Positions 7,679 to 15,746 are shown, numbered from the stretch's first letter. The stretch: DNA of 64,000 nucleotides from JACVRW01 sp963803085 (GCA_963803085.1 CAWDLE010000015.1:1-64000); one strand, 5' to 3'. Notes: generated from the letters alone by a model not told the origin. Translations and numbers: made by a program.

Positions 7679-7919
7679 AATTACGGCCCGTGTGGGCCGG
7701 GCTTCCGCTTGCCGCGACGCGCAGGCGCATGGCCTATGGCCGCCGGCGCTTCTGCAAATCGCGCAAAGCGGCAGGGGGCGCGAGATGCATGTCGTGCGCG
7801 ATCACGTGAAGGTTGGCAAGGTCCGTGCTGGCTGGGAGAATCGGTCAACGTCGCGACTCGGTGGGAGCCGACCCGTAGTCGCCGTGCGCGATCACGACGA
7901 AGGGAGAAGTTCGCCTCCA

Positions 7920-8519
7920 ATGGCTGCTGCGACGGACGCGATCTCGCCCTCTAACGAGGACTCCGCAGACGCGCGCCCCTCGAGGCGCCGTCGTCCCGGG
8001 TGGAGGTCGGAGGAAGCCAGATGGCTTGACGATTCGTGGGAACAGCTTGCGCAGCTCGTCGACGAACTCGAGCTCGACGACGCCAAGAAGCGGATGATCC
8101 GCCTACGCTGGTTCGAGGAGTCGCAGCACTACGACAGGCTCTGGCGAGCGCACCGGAGGCCGTACTACTTCTTTCGCACGCTGACGATCACCGGTGCCAC
8201 GGCGACCGCATTTCTCGCCGCACTCGAAGTACCCGATGTGTGGTTGCAGCTGGCTGGCTTCACGGCCGCTTTGGCGGCGGCCCTCGAAGGTATCTTCGGC
8301 TTCGGGGATCGCTGGCGCCATCAGCGCCGCACGGCCATGGCGCTGAAGGCGGAAGGCCTCCGGTTCATCGAGCTACGTCCCCCTTACCGGAGCAAAGGCG
8401 GGCACGCCGAGGCCTACCCAGACTTCATCGATCGCCTGGAGCGGCTGAACGAGGAGGAGAGCGAGGTGTACCTGGCTCTCTTCGCAAGAGAATCCGACAC
8501 GAAGGAACCCCAAAAATAG
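7920..8519 (+). CDS. DUF4231 / SLATT-type two-TM membrane protein
   Basis: 199 residues. ATG 7920 follows GAAGGGAGAAG, a good ribosome site, and removes an Arg-rich upstream extension with no domain character. After a disordered N-terminus, residues ~35-75 form amphipathic helices (WEQLAQLVDELELDDAKKRMIRL; WFEESQHYDRLW). Then come the basic RRPYYFFRTLTI and two TM helices (~residues 87-103 and 108-127), followed by GFGDRWRHQRRTAMALKAEGLRFIEL and an acidic helical end (FIDRLERLNEEESEVYLALF). This is the layout of DUF4231/SLATT proteins, predicted in the literature to be membrane effectors in nucleotide-signal conflict systems. No nucleotide-generating enzyme lies next to it. The 240 bases upstream hold no gene I can support; a 14-base direct repeat (CGTGCGCGATCACG) lies there at 7793 and 7883. 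Confidence 0.75.
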   Translation: MAAATDAISPSNEDSADARPSRRRRPGWRSEEARWLDDSWEQLAQLVDELELDDAKKRMIRLRWFEESQHYDRLWRAHRRPYYFFRTLTITGATATAFLAALEVPDVWLQLAGFTAALAAALEGIFGFGDRWRHQRRTAMALKAEGLRFIELRPPYRSKGGHAEAYPDFIDRLERLNEEESEVYLALFARESDTKEPQK

Positions 8520-8520
8520 G

Positions 8521-8838
8521 TCAGCTAAGGACGGGAAGCACGATGAGCATCCCCCGGCTCGAGACGAGATGCGCCAAGTCGTCCTCCAAGCGTTGGACGT
8601 GTTCGCTCGCCTGTTGCTCGAAGCGCTCCACTTCGACGATCTCGGCGATCAGCACGTAATCGGCTTGACCGATGGCCTGTCCGGGCACGTCCGCCGGCCG
8701 CGTAAGCCGCCATTCCGAGACCGTGTCCAGCGACCCGCGGACGATGTCGCGATCCTCCGTCATCAGACGCTCAAAGTCCTCGGCCAGCTCCGGCGAACGC
8801 AGCTGAAACCACATGAGAAGGGTCGCTGGAGGACTCAT
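8521..8838 (-). CDS. REDY/HapK-like ferredoxin-fold protein
   Basis: 105 residues, a single alpha-beta sandwich of the dimeric ferredoxin-like type. The first strand is LLMWFQLRSPELAEDFERLM, the middle strand YVLIAEIVEVERFEQQASEHV, and the end LVSSRGMLIVLPVL, which matches the REDY-like (HapK) family found in prodigiosin-type pathways and as stand-alone proteins. The N-terminal Met-Trp strand and the acidic helix favour a small-molecule binding or stress-related role, but no pathway genes are nearby. It converges on the SLATT gene with one base between the stops. Confidence 0.65.
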   Translation of the reverse strand: MSPPATLLMWFQLRSPELAEDFERLMTEDRDIVRGSLDTVSEWRLTRPADVPGQAIGQADYVLIAEIVEVERFEQQASEHVQRLEDDLAHLVSSRGMLIVLPVLS

Positions 8839-8931
8839 CGACGAAGCGTAGTAGATCTGACTGGTGCCTTGGACGAGCAGCGGCGGTCCTTCTGCTGGCA
8901 GCGTGACGCGGCAGTGGGCTAAGAGCGACCG

Positions 8932-9336
8932 CTACTCGGGGCGGGCGGTCGCGACATCGAGCGCCTTCCCGAGATCCTGCCCCCACTCGAAACGAGCGAT
9001 CCTTCCCTCGCGCAGGGTCCAGGTGTGGGCCTCTTCGTTGACGAGCTCCCTCTCGCTTCCCCGGTTGCGGATGTGCCAACTGACGGCGGCCACGACACTG
9101 TCCCCACAGTCGTACACCTCCCGGAGCTCGTGGCGGGATTCCTCCCAGACTTCCGCGAAGCGGCGCATGGCCTGCCCGACGGCGACGAGCCCGTAGCGCA
9201 CACCCGGTTCGACCGCGTAGGGAGGATTGACGTACTCAACGTCGGGGGTCGCGAGCTCCAGGAGCTCCTCGGGGTCTCGATCGAACAGCCCCGACTCGTA
9301 GATGTGGCGCACGATCTCGACGTTCTCCTGCGACAT
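8932..9336 (-). CDS. SnoaL-like (NTF2 fold) protein
   Basis: 134 residues starting at ATG 9336 (MSQENVEIVRHIYESGLF). The reading frame extends far upstream but only antisense to the GH15 gene. The NTF2-like cone is complete: N-terminal helix, YGLVAVGQAMRRFAEVWEE, then strands ELREVYDCGDSVVAAVSWHI, HTWTLREGRIARFEWGQD and a closing helix. The start is nearly identical to that of the SnoaL-VOC fusion at 3.3 kb, so the two are paralogues. Members bind small hydrophobic molecules and some are isomerases; none of the catalytic polyketide-cyclase context is present here. Confidence 0.85.
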   Translation of the reverse strand: MSQENVEIVRHIYESGLFDRDPEELLELATPDVEYVNPPYAVEPGVRYGLVAVGQAMRRFAEVWEESRHELREVYDCGDSVVAAVSWHIRNRGSERELVNEEAHTWTLREGRIARFEWGQDLGKALDVATARPE

Positions 9337-9371
9337 CGCCCGCCCAGTATCCCGCGCCGGGGTATGGGCGC

Positions 9372-12300
9372 TCACGGGACGGGCACGCCGCGCAGCACCA
9401 CCGGCCCGAGGCTGCGGTCGAGCTCGGTCGCCTGGTCGACGCCGGCCGGCGTGAGCACGTCCATCGCCTTGGGCAGGTCGGTGAGCGGCACGTTGCAGCG
9501 CGGATCGGGCGATGGATCCGTTTCGCAGCGGCCGAACGTGAACGTCCCGGGCGTCGGGGTGAACGTCCGGGCGCCGTCCTCCCCGAACCCGTCCTGTCCG
9601 TGCAGGACCACTGTGAAGCTCCAGCCTGAACCGGGGGTCCCGAGCGACGCCTGCGGCACGAGGATCGTGATCGTACGCGTGACCTGGCTCGCCTGCACCG
9701 TCAGGCTGCCCGCCGGGGCGCCGGGCGGGGTCACGTAACGGGGTGTCTCGAAGCCGCGGACCTGCAGCGCGCGGCTCCAGGCGTCGGCGGCCGCCACGCT
9801 GTAGTTGCGACCCTGCGCGAGCGGCGTGCTCGCTGTCGCCGTCGACGCCGCCGCGGGGTCGTGGATGAACACGGTCAGCAGCTGGGCGCCGAGTGGATCG
9901 CCGAAGGTCGGCGTGAGGTCGCCGAGCGTCGCCCGTAGGTAGATGGTGTCGCCACCGTCGACGACCTGGAAGCGCTGCAGGTCGAAGGCGCCGGCGTGGA
10001 AGTCGCCGGACGTCGGGTAGCGGAACGTGCCTGGCCCGTTGTCGTCGCCGGCCGGGTCGGTGACGTCGAGGACCGTCGTGCCCTCGATCACGTCGGAGGC
10101 GACGCGGCGCTGGTCGTATGCGGTGGCGCCGGCGGGGGTTGTCGCGGTCGTGGTGATGACGGTTGTGCCGAAGGCGGTCGGCACGGTCACGTCGAAGGCA
10201 CCCGAGGAATCCGCGGTCGCGGCGGCGACCGCGCTCGGCGCGCCGGTGTCCGTGTTCGTGGCCTCGACGACGACACGGGAGCCGGGTGAGGTGGTCCCTG
10301 TCACGTGCGTGGTCGCGTCGGTCACGGTCGAGCCGTCGGCAGGGGCCGTGACCGTGAGGGGAGCGGCGCCCGGCGGCTCGCCCGTCACGTAACGGTCGCG
10401 CACCGCCGCGGGCTGCTCGAGCGGGCGCCCGGCGCTCAGGGACAGGGTGAGGCGCACGGCCTGGGCCTGCGCCCAAGTCAGCGGCGCCGCCGAGCCGGCC
10501 GGATGCCCGGGCGCGAAGCCGATCGAGGCGATGTCAGGATCGGTCCCGTACGGCGACGCGGGCACGGCCGGGTTCTCCCACGCCTGCTCGGGCACGAGCC
10601 CGACGCCGGAGGAATACCGGTCCATGGCCCACAGCAGGGCCGCCGCACCGGCGGTATCGCCTGTCTGCAGCAGCTGTTCGGCGCGCTCGCCGGAGAGCAC
10701 GGGCCAGAGGTGCCCCGAGCCCCTATTGACGTCGGGCGGCGAGGGCCACGGCTTGCCTTCGACCGAGCACGCGGTCGGGTCCGGGACGTGGCAGTCGCCG
10801 TAGCCGTCCTCGCTGCCCTCCTGGGTCGTGCCGTAGCGGTAGAAGCTCCGGCCGCTCGGGGTGGTGCGCGCGATCGTCGCGTCGACCACCGGCAGCGAAC
10901 CCAGGACATCCGGGTCGTTTGCCGGGAGCGCGCCGAGGCGCGTCAGCTCGAGGAAGCCCGCGTCAACCACGGAGCGCTGATCCGCGTCGACGCTGCCATT
11001 GCCGAGGTTGTAGATGATGGCCGCGTTCGGGTCGCCGGTGCGGGAGAGCCGCAGGAAGTAGCGGCCGCTGGCATATGGCCCCGTGGTCGTGACCGTCCAG
11101 CCCTTGATGGAACGCTGGAAGTGGTCCGCCGTCGCGAGGTACAGGAGCGAGCGGTCGGCGTCTCCCTGGACGGCGGCGATCCGTCCCGCAGCCACGAGGC
11201 CCGCGATCTCGGCCGCGATCGTCGACGGGGAGTAGCCGCCCTGCTCCTCCCAGCGCTCGGCCCCGAAGGACGGCCCGCGGGCGACGAGGAAGTCGGCCGC
11301 CTTGCGAATGTGCCCGGTGTAGAGCGCGCTGTCGCCCGCAAGCCCCGACTGCCACGCCATGAGGATCGGGAAAGCGGTCTCGTCAAGCTGGTCGCCACCG
11401 GTGTCGGGCGCGCTGCGCCCGTTGACGAGGCTGTTGCGCGGCAGCCGTCCGTCGGCCAGCTGCTGGCGCTCGAGCAGGAAGCGCGCTGTGTCGCGTGCAG
11501 TCGCAAGGTCGCCGCTGACCAGCAGCGCGGTGAACGCCTCGTAGAGGTCGCGGCTGAACACCTCCCGGTAGGAGCCGAAGTACGGCGCCTTGCCGTCCTG
11601 CCGGTTGCCGGCTGGGACCGCCTGTCCCCACGGAGACGCGAGGCCGGCGACGATCGCGCCGGGAAACTGCTTGTCCTCGCTGGCCTTGACCACGTTGGCG
11701 CCGAGGTAGTAGGCACGGGCGAGCCGCTTGGCGCGCCGGGGCGAGAGCCCGGTCACGTCGTGGGGCGGGCGAGCCAGGCCGGCGTCGTAGGCGCGCCACG
11801 CGCGGAGGTACGCGGCGATCTTGCGGCGGTACGGCACGTCGAGCGACGCCCCGGCAGTCGCGAGGGCGTTCGGACGCGTACGGCCGAAGCCGAGCGCGAG
11901 ACGGGCCTGCCGAACGGCGCCGCCGGCGTGACCGTTGCCATGGCCATGGCCATGGCCGTGCGCGTTGCGGCCGCCGCCCGGCGTGGTCCGCAGCTCGGCG
12001 GTGACGACGACGTTGCCCTCCGGCGCACTGTCGTAGGGGGTGACGACGCTGTGGTCGGCGTCGAGCTGGTGCAGCCCGTCGCTTGTGGTGCCGGCGTAGC
12101 CGGCTGAGGCCGACGCGAACGGACGGCCCGCGCGCAGCGCGAGATAGGTCGGCACCGCGTAATCACGGTTGACGGCCGCGGTCGCGGTGTTCGTGTCCCA
12201 GGCGAGCAGGGCGCTCGTGTCGGCGGTCGCGCTGTCGGCGCCCGCGTTGTCCGAGCCGCCGCCCCCATTGCCGCCGACGGTCGGGTCGAGGCGCACGTAG

Positions 12301-12809
12301 AGGTGGAGCCGCCCGGTGGGCACCGTGAGGCCGCGCAGCCGGGTGCGGATCAGCACCGTGTCGCGTGCGGGGTCGGTCGTGTAGGTGTTGGTGAGCCGGT
12401 AAGCGCCGCTTCTGGCCGTGCTCGTGACCGTGCAGGCCATGCCGGTCCGGTCCGCACGGACGCGGTAGGTCGTGTCGCGCTGCTGGAGGTCGGTGAACGT
12501 CCGCCCGTCGGTCACGACGTACTGCATCGTCTCGACGTTGGTCGTGTCGACATTGGGCTCGTAGACGTCCGAGAGCACGCCGTCGGCGACGGTGAACCAG
12601 ACCCGCGAGGTTCGGTTGCGCGCCGTGCCGACACAGTCCTTGCGCGCGAGGTCGAAGTGGGAGAGCGCCCCCGGAGCACCGGGGGCGGAGGCCATGCGGG
12701 CGGGCGCGGGTGCGGCGACTGCGGCGGCGGCGCCGGCGAGGAGCACGGCGAGCGTGCACATCAGCGCGTCGCGGGCAACGCGCGTCAGCCCCCCACGTGC
12801 ATACGACAT
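9372..12809 (-). CDS. Secreted glucodextranase-type GH15 glycoside hydrolase
   Basis: 1145 residues. ATG 12809 follows GGTGGAGGAG. The signal peptide (VARDALMCTLAVLLAGAAAA) marks it as exported. Domain order matches Arthrobacter-type glucodextranase: N-terminal beta-sandwich (~45-290), GH15 (alpha/alpha)6 barrel (~310-700), an Ig-like domain B (LTVTAPADGSTVTDATTHVTG) and a C-terminal substrate-binding domain (FDLQRFQVVDGGDTIYLRATL to the end). In the barrel the general acid lies in RWEEQGGYSPSTIAAE and the general base in GLVPEQAWENP, both intact. It should release glucose from non-reducing ends of alpha-glucans; the alpha-1,6 versus alpha-1,4 preference cannot be told from sequence. A His/Gly run (HGHGHGHGNGH) sits between the N domain and barrel. 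It is transcribed alone. Confidence 0.88.
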   Translation of the reverse strand: MSYARGGLTRVARDALMCTLAVLLAGAAAAVAAPAPARMASAPGAPGALSHFDLARKDCVGTARNRTSRVWFTVADGVLSDVYEPNVDTTNVETMQYVVTDGRTFTDLQQRDTTYRVRADRTGMACTVTSTARSGAYRLTNTYTTDPARDTVLIRTRLRGLTVPTGRLHLYVRLDPTVGGNGGGGSDNAGADSATADTSALLAWDTNTATAAVNRDYAVPTYLALRAGRPFASASAGYAGTTSDGLHQLDADHSVVTPYDSAPEGNVVVTAELRTTPGGGRNAHGHGHGHGNGHAGGAVRQARLALGFGRTRPNALATAGASLDVPYRRKIAAYLRAWRAYDAGLARPPHDVTGLSPRRAKRLARAYYLGANVVKASEDKQFPGAIVAGLASPWGQAVPAGNRQDGKAPYFGSYREVFSRDLYEAFTALLVSGDLATARDTARFLLERQQLADGRLPRNSLVNGRSAPDTGGDQLDETAFPILMAWQSGLAGDSALYTGHIRKAADFLVARGPSFGAERWEEQGGYSPSTIAAEIAGLVAAGRIAAVQGDADRSLLYLATADHFQRSIKGWTVTTTGPYASGRYFLRLSRTGDPNAAIIYNLGNGSVDADQRSVVDAGFLELTRLGALPANDPDVLGSLPVVDATIARTTPSGRSFYRYGTTQEGSEDGYGDCHVPDPTACSVEGKPWPSPPDVNRGSGHLWPVLSGERAEQLLQTGDTAGAAALLWAMDRYSSGVGLVPEQAWENPAVPASPYGTDPDIASIGFAPGHPAGSAAPLTWAQAQAVRLTLSLSAGRPLEQPAAVRDRYVTGEPPGAAPLTVTAPADGSTVTDATTHVTGTTSPGSRVVVEATNTDTGAPSAVAAATADSSGAFDVTVPTAFGTTVITTTATTPAGATAYDQRRVASDVIEGTTVLDVTDPAGDDNGPGTFRYPTSGDFHAGAFDLQRFQVVDGGDTIYLRATLGDLTPTFGDPLGAQLLTVFIHDPAAASTATASTPLAQGRNYSVAAADAWSRALQVRGFETPRYVTPPGAPAGSLTVQASQVTRTITILVPQASLGTPGSGWSFTVVLHGQDGFGEDGARTFTPTPGTFTFGRCETDPSPDPRCNVPLTDLPKAMDVLTPAGVDQATELDRSLGPVVLRGVPVP

Positions 12810-12907
12810 AGCGTCTCCTCCACCTTCCGACTTCGGACGTATCCTCCTGACCGCCGGCGGCCCCGTCAAGTTGGGCGGCCCACCGACCTGCGGTACGCGG
12901 CGGCCGG

Positions 12908-13114
12908 TTATAGGGACGCGGGCCGTCGCGTCATGGAGCGTCCGAGATGCGCGTGGACGTCTGACTCTGAGAAGAAGAGCCGGAAATGCACAGCGCGTCC
13001 CTTGGTCAGGTCAAAGACGTGGTATTGGCGCTCCTCGACGCGTACGCCACTTGCCGCGCCTCGGCCCGATCTGCGCACCGTAACCAGCACGGAGTCGCCG
13101 GCGTCGGTGAGCGC
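12908..13114 (-). pseudogene. SnoaL-like gene remnant (C-terminal half)
   Basis: The frame reads ALTDAGDSVLVTVRRSGRG, then GVRVEERQYHVFDLTKGRA and VHFRLFFSESDVHAHLG, which is the strand-turn-strand C-terminal half of a SnoaL-like protein (compare VSWHI...HTWTLREGRIARFEWG in the intact paralogue at 8.9 kb). A TAG stop lies directly upstream of this segment and the N-terminal helices are missing, so it is a truncated copy cut next to the cupredoxin-like gene. A short product from the internal GTG at 13090 is possible but would lack half the fold. Confidence 0.6.
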
Positions 13115-13121
13115 CTAGACC

Positions 13122-13895
13122 TCAGCGCACGCGATAGACCCGGTACATGCCGAGCCGGTTGTGCTCGCTGAAGAAGCACACCATTGCGTAGCGCCCAGGA
13201 CGGCCGAAGCTCACCTCGTTGTCGTTGGTCGAGCCCTGGCTTATCAGCCCCTGGACGTCGACGGGCTCGCCCGCGACCACACGCCCGAGGGCCCGCTCGT
13301 TCGTGCCGCGGAAGGCTCGGTTGACCTGGCGGCCGGTCACGCCCCGACGCAGCGGGAACGCGATCGCAAAGTGGAGGGTCGTCCCGGCGTTCTCGACCCG
13401 GATGCGACCACTTCGCGGCAGGGTCTTTGGACCGCGGAACCCGTAGTCGACCATTCGGATACGCGCGTCCGGTCGCGGCGCGCTCGCTCCGTTGGGGCCG
13501 CCTGTGGTGAAGGTCGTGAGCGCCGATCTACGGCCCGCGATCACGGCCGCCACGTATGTCGTGTTGGGCCGCAGGTCGACGGTGACCGCCTTGCCCGGTG
13601 CCGCCGTTGCTTCGAGGAAGACCTGGCCGAGCGCCTTCACGGAGCTGGGGTTGGAAAGGGACTGGCGCAGCTGATCGAGGCTCACCCCCGCCCGCAACGT
13701 GGCGAGGTTGAACTCGCCCTGCCCCTCGAACGTGAAGCGCGTGGGACCCGCACCGATCGGTCCTGAGGGGTCCAGGACGACGTTCGAGCCTGACACGCTC
13801 ACGGCCACGGTGGGGACGGACGACTGGGCGGCCGCGAGGGTCACCGGGACTCCCAGAAGCAAAACCGCTCCGATGATCAGCTTGAGTCTCCGCAC
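13122..13895 (-). CDS. Secreted cupredoxin-like copper-binding protein
   Basis: 257 residues from GTG 13895, with GAGGAGG eight bases upstream. A signal peptide (LKLIIGAVLLLGVPVTLAAA) is followed by an N-terminal beta domain (to ~115, ending TTFTTGGPNG) and a C-terminal cupredoxin-like domain. The latter contains an early His (AGTTLHFAIAF) and the late Cys-x5-His-x4-Met cluster CFFSEHNRLGM, which together are the four type-1 copper ligands. It would sit outside the membrane as an electron carrier or copper binder. No copper transporter or oxidase is adjacent. A longer start upstream would add an Arg-rich segment with no signal character. Confidence 0.75.
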   Translation of the reverse strand: MRRLKLIIGAVLLLGVPVTLAAAQSSVPTVAVSVSGSNVVLDPSGPIGAGPTRFTFEGQGEFNLATLRAGVSLDQLRQSLSNPSSVKALGQVFLEATAAPGKAVTVDLRPNTTYVAAVIAGRRSALTTFTTGGPNGASAPRPDARIRMVDYGFRGPKTLPRSGRIRVENAGTTLHFAIAFPLRRGVTGRQVNRAFRGTNERALGRVVAGEPVDVQGLISQGSTNDNEVSFGRPGRYAMVCFFSEHNRLGMYRVYRVR

Positions 13896-14216
13896 CTGAG
13901 GCCTCCTCGGTCGCTCGCGGGTCCTGCACTGAGACTCCCCCCGGGCGGTCCAGTGCCCTATTGGGGGACGCGCGTCCAACCCTACCCCAGCCGTCCGAAC
14001 CTTTCAGTGCGTGTTACACATGCGTTGCAGGGGCGCGTCAGCCCTTGTCGCGCGGCATGGTTCGGCTCGAACACAGCCCAGACGAGCGCCTGGTCCAGCA
14101 TCTCCTCGATGCACATCATCGAACGGTGCGGGAGGATGTACTTCCAATCAGGCGCCCGACTCGTGGGCGAGATCAGTGGTCCTCGCGCGCGCAGCTGTGT
14201 GGGAGGCTACGCGCTG
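13896..14216. other. 321-base stretch without an intact gene
   Basis: Divergent promoter region between the cupredoxin-like gene and the yccF-like gene. It holds a minus-strand remnant resembling the C-terminus of a contractile-tail sheath protein (separate entry) and, next to the yccF-like start, the GGGAGG ribosome site. I see no tRNA, terminator or other complete reading frame. Confidence 0.6.
14050..14206 (-). pseudogene. Remnant resembling phage/contractile tail sheath C-terminus
   Basis: Between an in-frame TAG (14207-14209) and the end of similarity, the minus strand reads RARGPLISPTSRAPDWKY, ILPHRSMMCIEEMLDQ, ALVWAVFEPNHAARQG. Tail-sheath proteins of contractile phages and injection systems end with the pattern W-x-Y-[VI]-x-x-x-R-x-x-x-x-[IL]-E-x-[SM]-[IL]-x-x-x-[TLV]-x-W-[AV]-VFEPN; the match covers about 45 residues. 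There is no start codon, and the N-terminal sheath domains are absent. I infer a decayed tail gene left by a prophage or injection-system locus. No other tail gene is visible nearby. Confidence 0.5.
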
Positions 14217-14636
14217 ATGCGAGTGCTCCTCAACGTGATCTGGTTCGTGTTTGCGGGGCTTTGGATGGCGATCGGCTACGCGATAGCGGCGCTGATCATG
14301 TTCATCCTAATCATCACCATCCCGTTCGGCGTGGCGGCGCTGCGCATCGGCATCTTCGCGCTCTGGCCGTTCGGGAAGACCGTGGTTCGTCGTGCGGACG
14401 CGGGCGCCGGCTCGGCGATCGGCAATGTGCTGTGGTTCCTACTCGCCGGCTGGTGGCTGATCCTCCTCCACGTGATCACCGGCGTATTGCTGTGCCTGAC
14501 GATCATCGGGATCCCACTCGGACTTGCGAACTTCAAGCTGATCGCCGTCACCTTCCGTCCATTCGGGCGAGACATCGTCTCGATCGAGGAGGCCGAACGC
14601 CAGGGACTCCCGCAGCAGGCCGCCGTGCCAGGCTGA
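14217..14636 (+). CDS. YccF-family inner-membrane protein
   Basis: 139 residues starting at ATG 14217 after GGGAGG. It holds two copies of the YccF-type unit: LLNVIWFVFAGLWMAIGY...ALRIGIFALWPFG and IGNVLWFLLAGWWLILLH...NFKLIAVTFRPFG. Each has one long or two short TM stretches with the conserved N-V-[IL]-WF and PFG ends. The C-terminus (IVSIEEAERQGLPQQ) is cytosolic. The family (DUF307) is widespread and of unknown biochemical function. The gene is probably a monocistron. Confidence 0.88.
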   Translation: MRVLLNVIWFVFAGLWMAIGYAIAALIMFILIITIPFGVAALRIGIFALWPFGKTVVRRADAGAGSAIGNVLWFLLAGWWLILLHVITGVLLCLTIIGIPLGLANFKLIAVTFRPFGRDIVSIEEAERQGLPQQAAVPG

Positions 14637-14727
14637 CCCCCACCCCACCTCGCTCACGCCGGGGGCCCGTCGGGGACCGCACTGAGCTGCTGGGTGAGCA
14701 CCTTCCCTTCGCCGCGCGACCGGTGAT

Positions 14728-14751
14728 ATCGTTAACCCCGTGGTTAACGAT
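14728..14751 (+). promoter_or_regulatory. Palindromic operator over the arsR-like start codon
   Basis: Perfect inverted repeat ATCGTTAAC - six bases (CCCGTG) - GTTAACGAT. The spacer contains the GTG start of the ArsR-type regulator, so the site covers the very beginning of the gene. Known ArsR repressors bind such 9+9 palindromes at their own promoters, so autorepression is the natural reading. No Shine-Dalgarno precedes the GTG, which suggests a leaderless transcript beginning near or at it. Confidence 0.75.
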
Positions 14752-15051
14752 CCGTTCAAGGCGCTTTCGCATCCGATCCGCCGCGGCATCGTCGAGCGTC
14801 TGGCCGCAGGTCCGGCCACGGTCGGCGACGCCACCGCCGGCTTCGGCGTGTCCAAGCCCGCGATCTCCAAGCACCTGAAGGTTCTGGAGGAAACCGGCGT
14901 CATAACGCGCGTCGTCGAGGGCCGGACGCATCGGCTCTCTCTCGAACCCGACGTTCTCAGCGAGGCCGCCGACTGGATGGATCACCAGCGCGCCCTATGG
15001 GGTCGCCTTTTCGATGTCGTCGACGAGTACCTCAAGGAGGAGAAGGACTGA
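14740..15051 (+). CDS. ArsR-family winged-helix repressor
   Basis: 103 residues from GTG. The winged helix is complete: FKALSHPIRRGIVERLAAGPATVGD, then the recognition region FGVSKPAISKHLKVLEETGVI and the wing TRVVEGRTHRLSLEP. The C-terminal helix (WMDHQRALWGRLFDVVDEYL) is the dimer helix typical of the ArsR subgroup that controls DUF899 or SRPBCC genes. No cysteine metal site (CxC) is present, so the inducer is not an obvious metal. Its stop overlaps the ATG of the DUF899 gene by one base (TGATG), so both form an operon under the palindrome at the start codon. Confidence 0.9.
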   Translation: MVNDPFKALSHPIRRGIVERLAAGPATVGDATAGFGVSKPAISKHLKVLEETGVITRVVEGRTHRLSLEPDVLSEAADWMDHQRALWGRLFDVVDEYLKEEKD

Positions 15052-15746
15052 TGGACAACCCCATGATCGTCTCGCCGGAGGAGTGGATCGCCGCGCGGGA
15101 GAAGCTGCTCGTGAAAGAGAAGGAGCACACGCGGGCCGGCGACGCGCTGGCCGCCGAGCGCCGCCGCATGCCGTGGATGGCTGTGGAGAAGGAGTACACC
15201 TTCGACGGCCCGGATGGCCCGGCCAGCCTGCTCGACCTGTTCGACGGCCGCCGCCAGCTGGTCGTCTACCGCGCCTTCTACGCGCCGGACGTGACCACTT
15301 ACCCGGAGTCGGGCGGCGCGTACCCGGAGCGGGCCTGCGTCGGTTGCTCCTTCGTGGCCGACCAGGTCGCGCACCCCGCTCACCTGAACGCGCGGGACAC
15401 GACGCTCGCGTTCGTCTCACGGGCCCCCCAGGCCGAGATCCAGGGCCTGAAGGCACGGATGGGCTGGGAGCTGATCCCCTGGTACTCGATCATGGACGAC
15501 TTCGACGCCGACTTCGGCGTGGACGAGTGGCACGGCCACAACGCCTTCATCGGCGACGGCGACAAGATCTTCCGCACCTACTTCACCGACGCCCGCGGTG
15601 ACGAGGCCCTGGGCACGACCTGGAGCTACCTCGACCTGACCGCGCTCGGGCGCCAGGAGGAATGGGAGGACTCGCCGGAGGGCTACCCGCAGACCCCGGC
15701 CTACGGGTGGTGGAACTACAACAACGCCTACCCCAAGGCCTCCTGA
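15051..15746 (+). CDS. DUF899 thioredoxin-like family protein
   Basis: 231 residues; the start is fixed by the TGATG overlap with the ArsR gene and by AAGGAGGAGAAGG upstream. The family hallmarks are visible: N-terminal VSPEEWIAAREKLLVKEKE, RRMPWMAVEKEYTFDGPDG, LDLFDGRRQLVVYRAFY, a CVGCSF motif (Cys-x-x-Cys) in a thioredoxin-like position, HLNARDTTLAFVSRAP, and the aromatic end TPAYGWWNYNNAY. DUF899 proteins are soluble thioredoxin-fold proteins of unknown reaction; the CxxC suggests redox activity. Co-transcription with an ArsR repressor suggests inducible expression. Confidence 0.9.
   Translation: MDNPMIVSPEEWIAAREKLLVKEKEHTRAGDALAAERRRMPWMAVEKEYTFDGPDGPASLLDLFDGRRQLVVYRAFYAPDVTTYPESGGAYPERACVGCSFVADQVAHPAHLNARDTTLAFVSRAPQAEIQGLKARMGWELIPWYSIMDDFDADFGVDEWHGHNAFIGDGDKIFRTYFTDARGDEALGTTWSYLDLTALGRQEEWEDSPEGYPQTPAYGWWNYNNAYPKAS

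Noticed and set aside
7730..7810. Plus-strand 26-codon reading frame with four Cys (FCKSRKA...RCMSCAIT)
   Set aside because: Too short, no ribosome site, and no second example to compare.
10305..12107. Plus-strand reading frame of 600 codons inside the GH15 gene
   Set aside because: The minus strand carries a complete glucodextranase-type protein with catalytic motifs; the plus frame is GC-rich antisense without domains.
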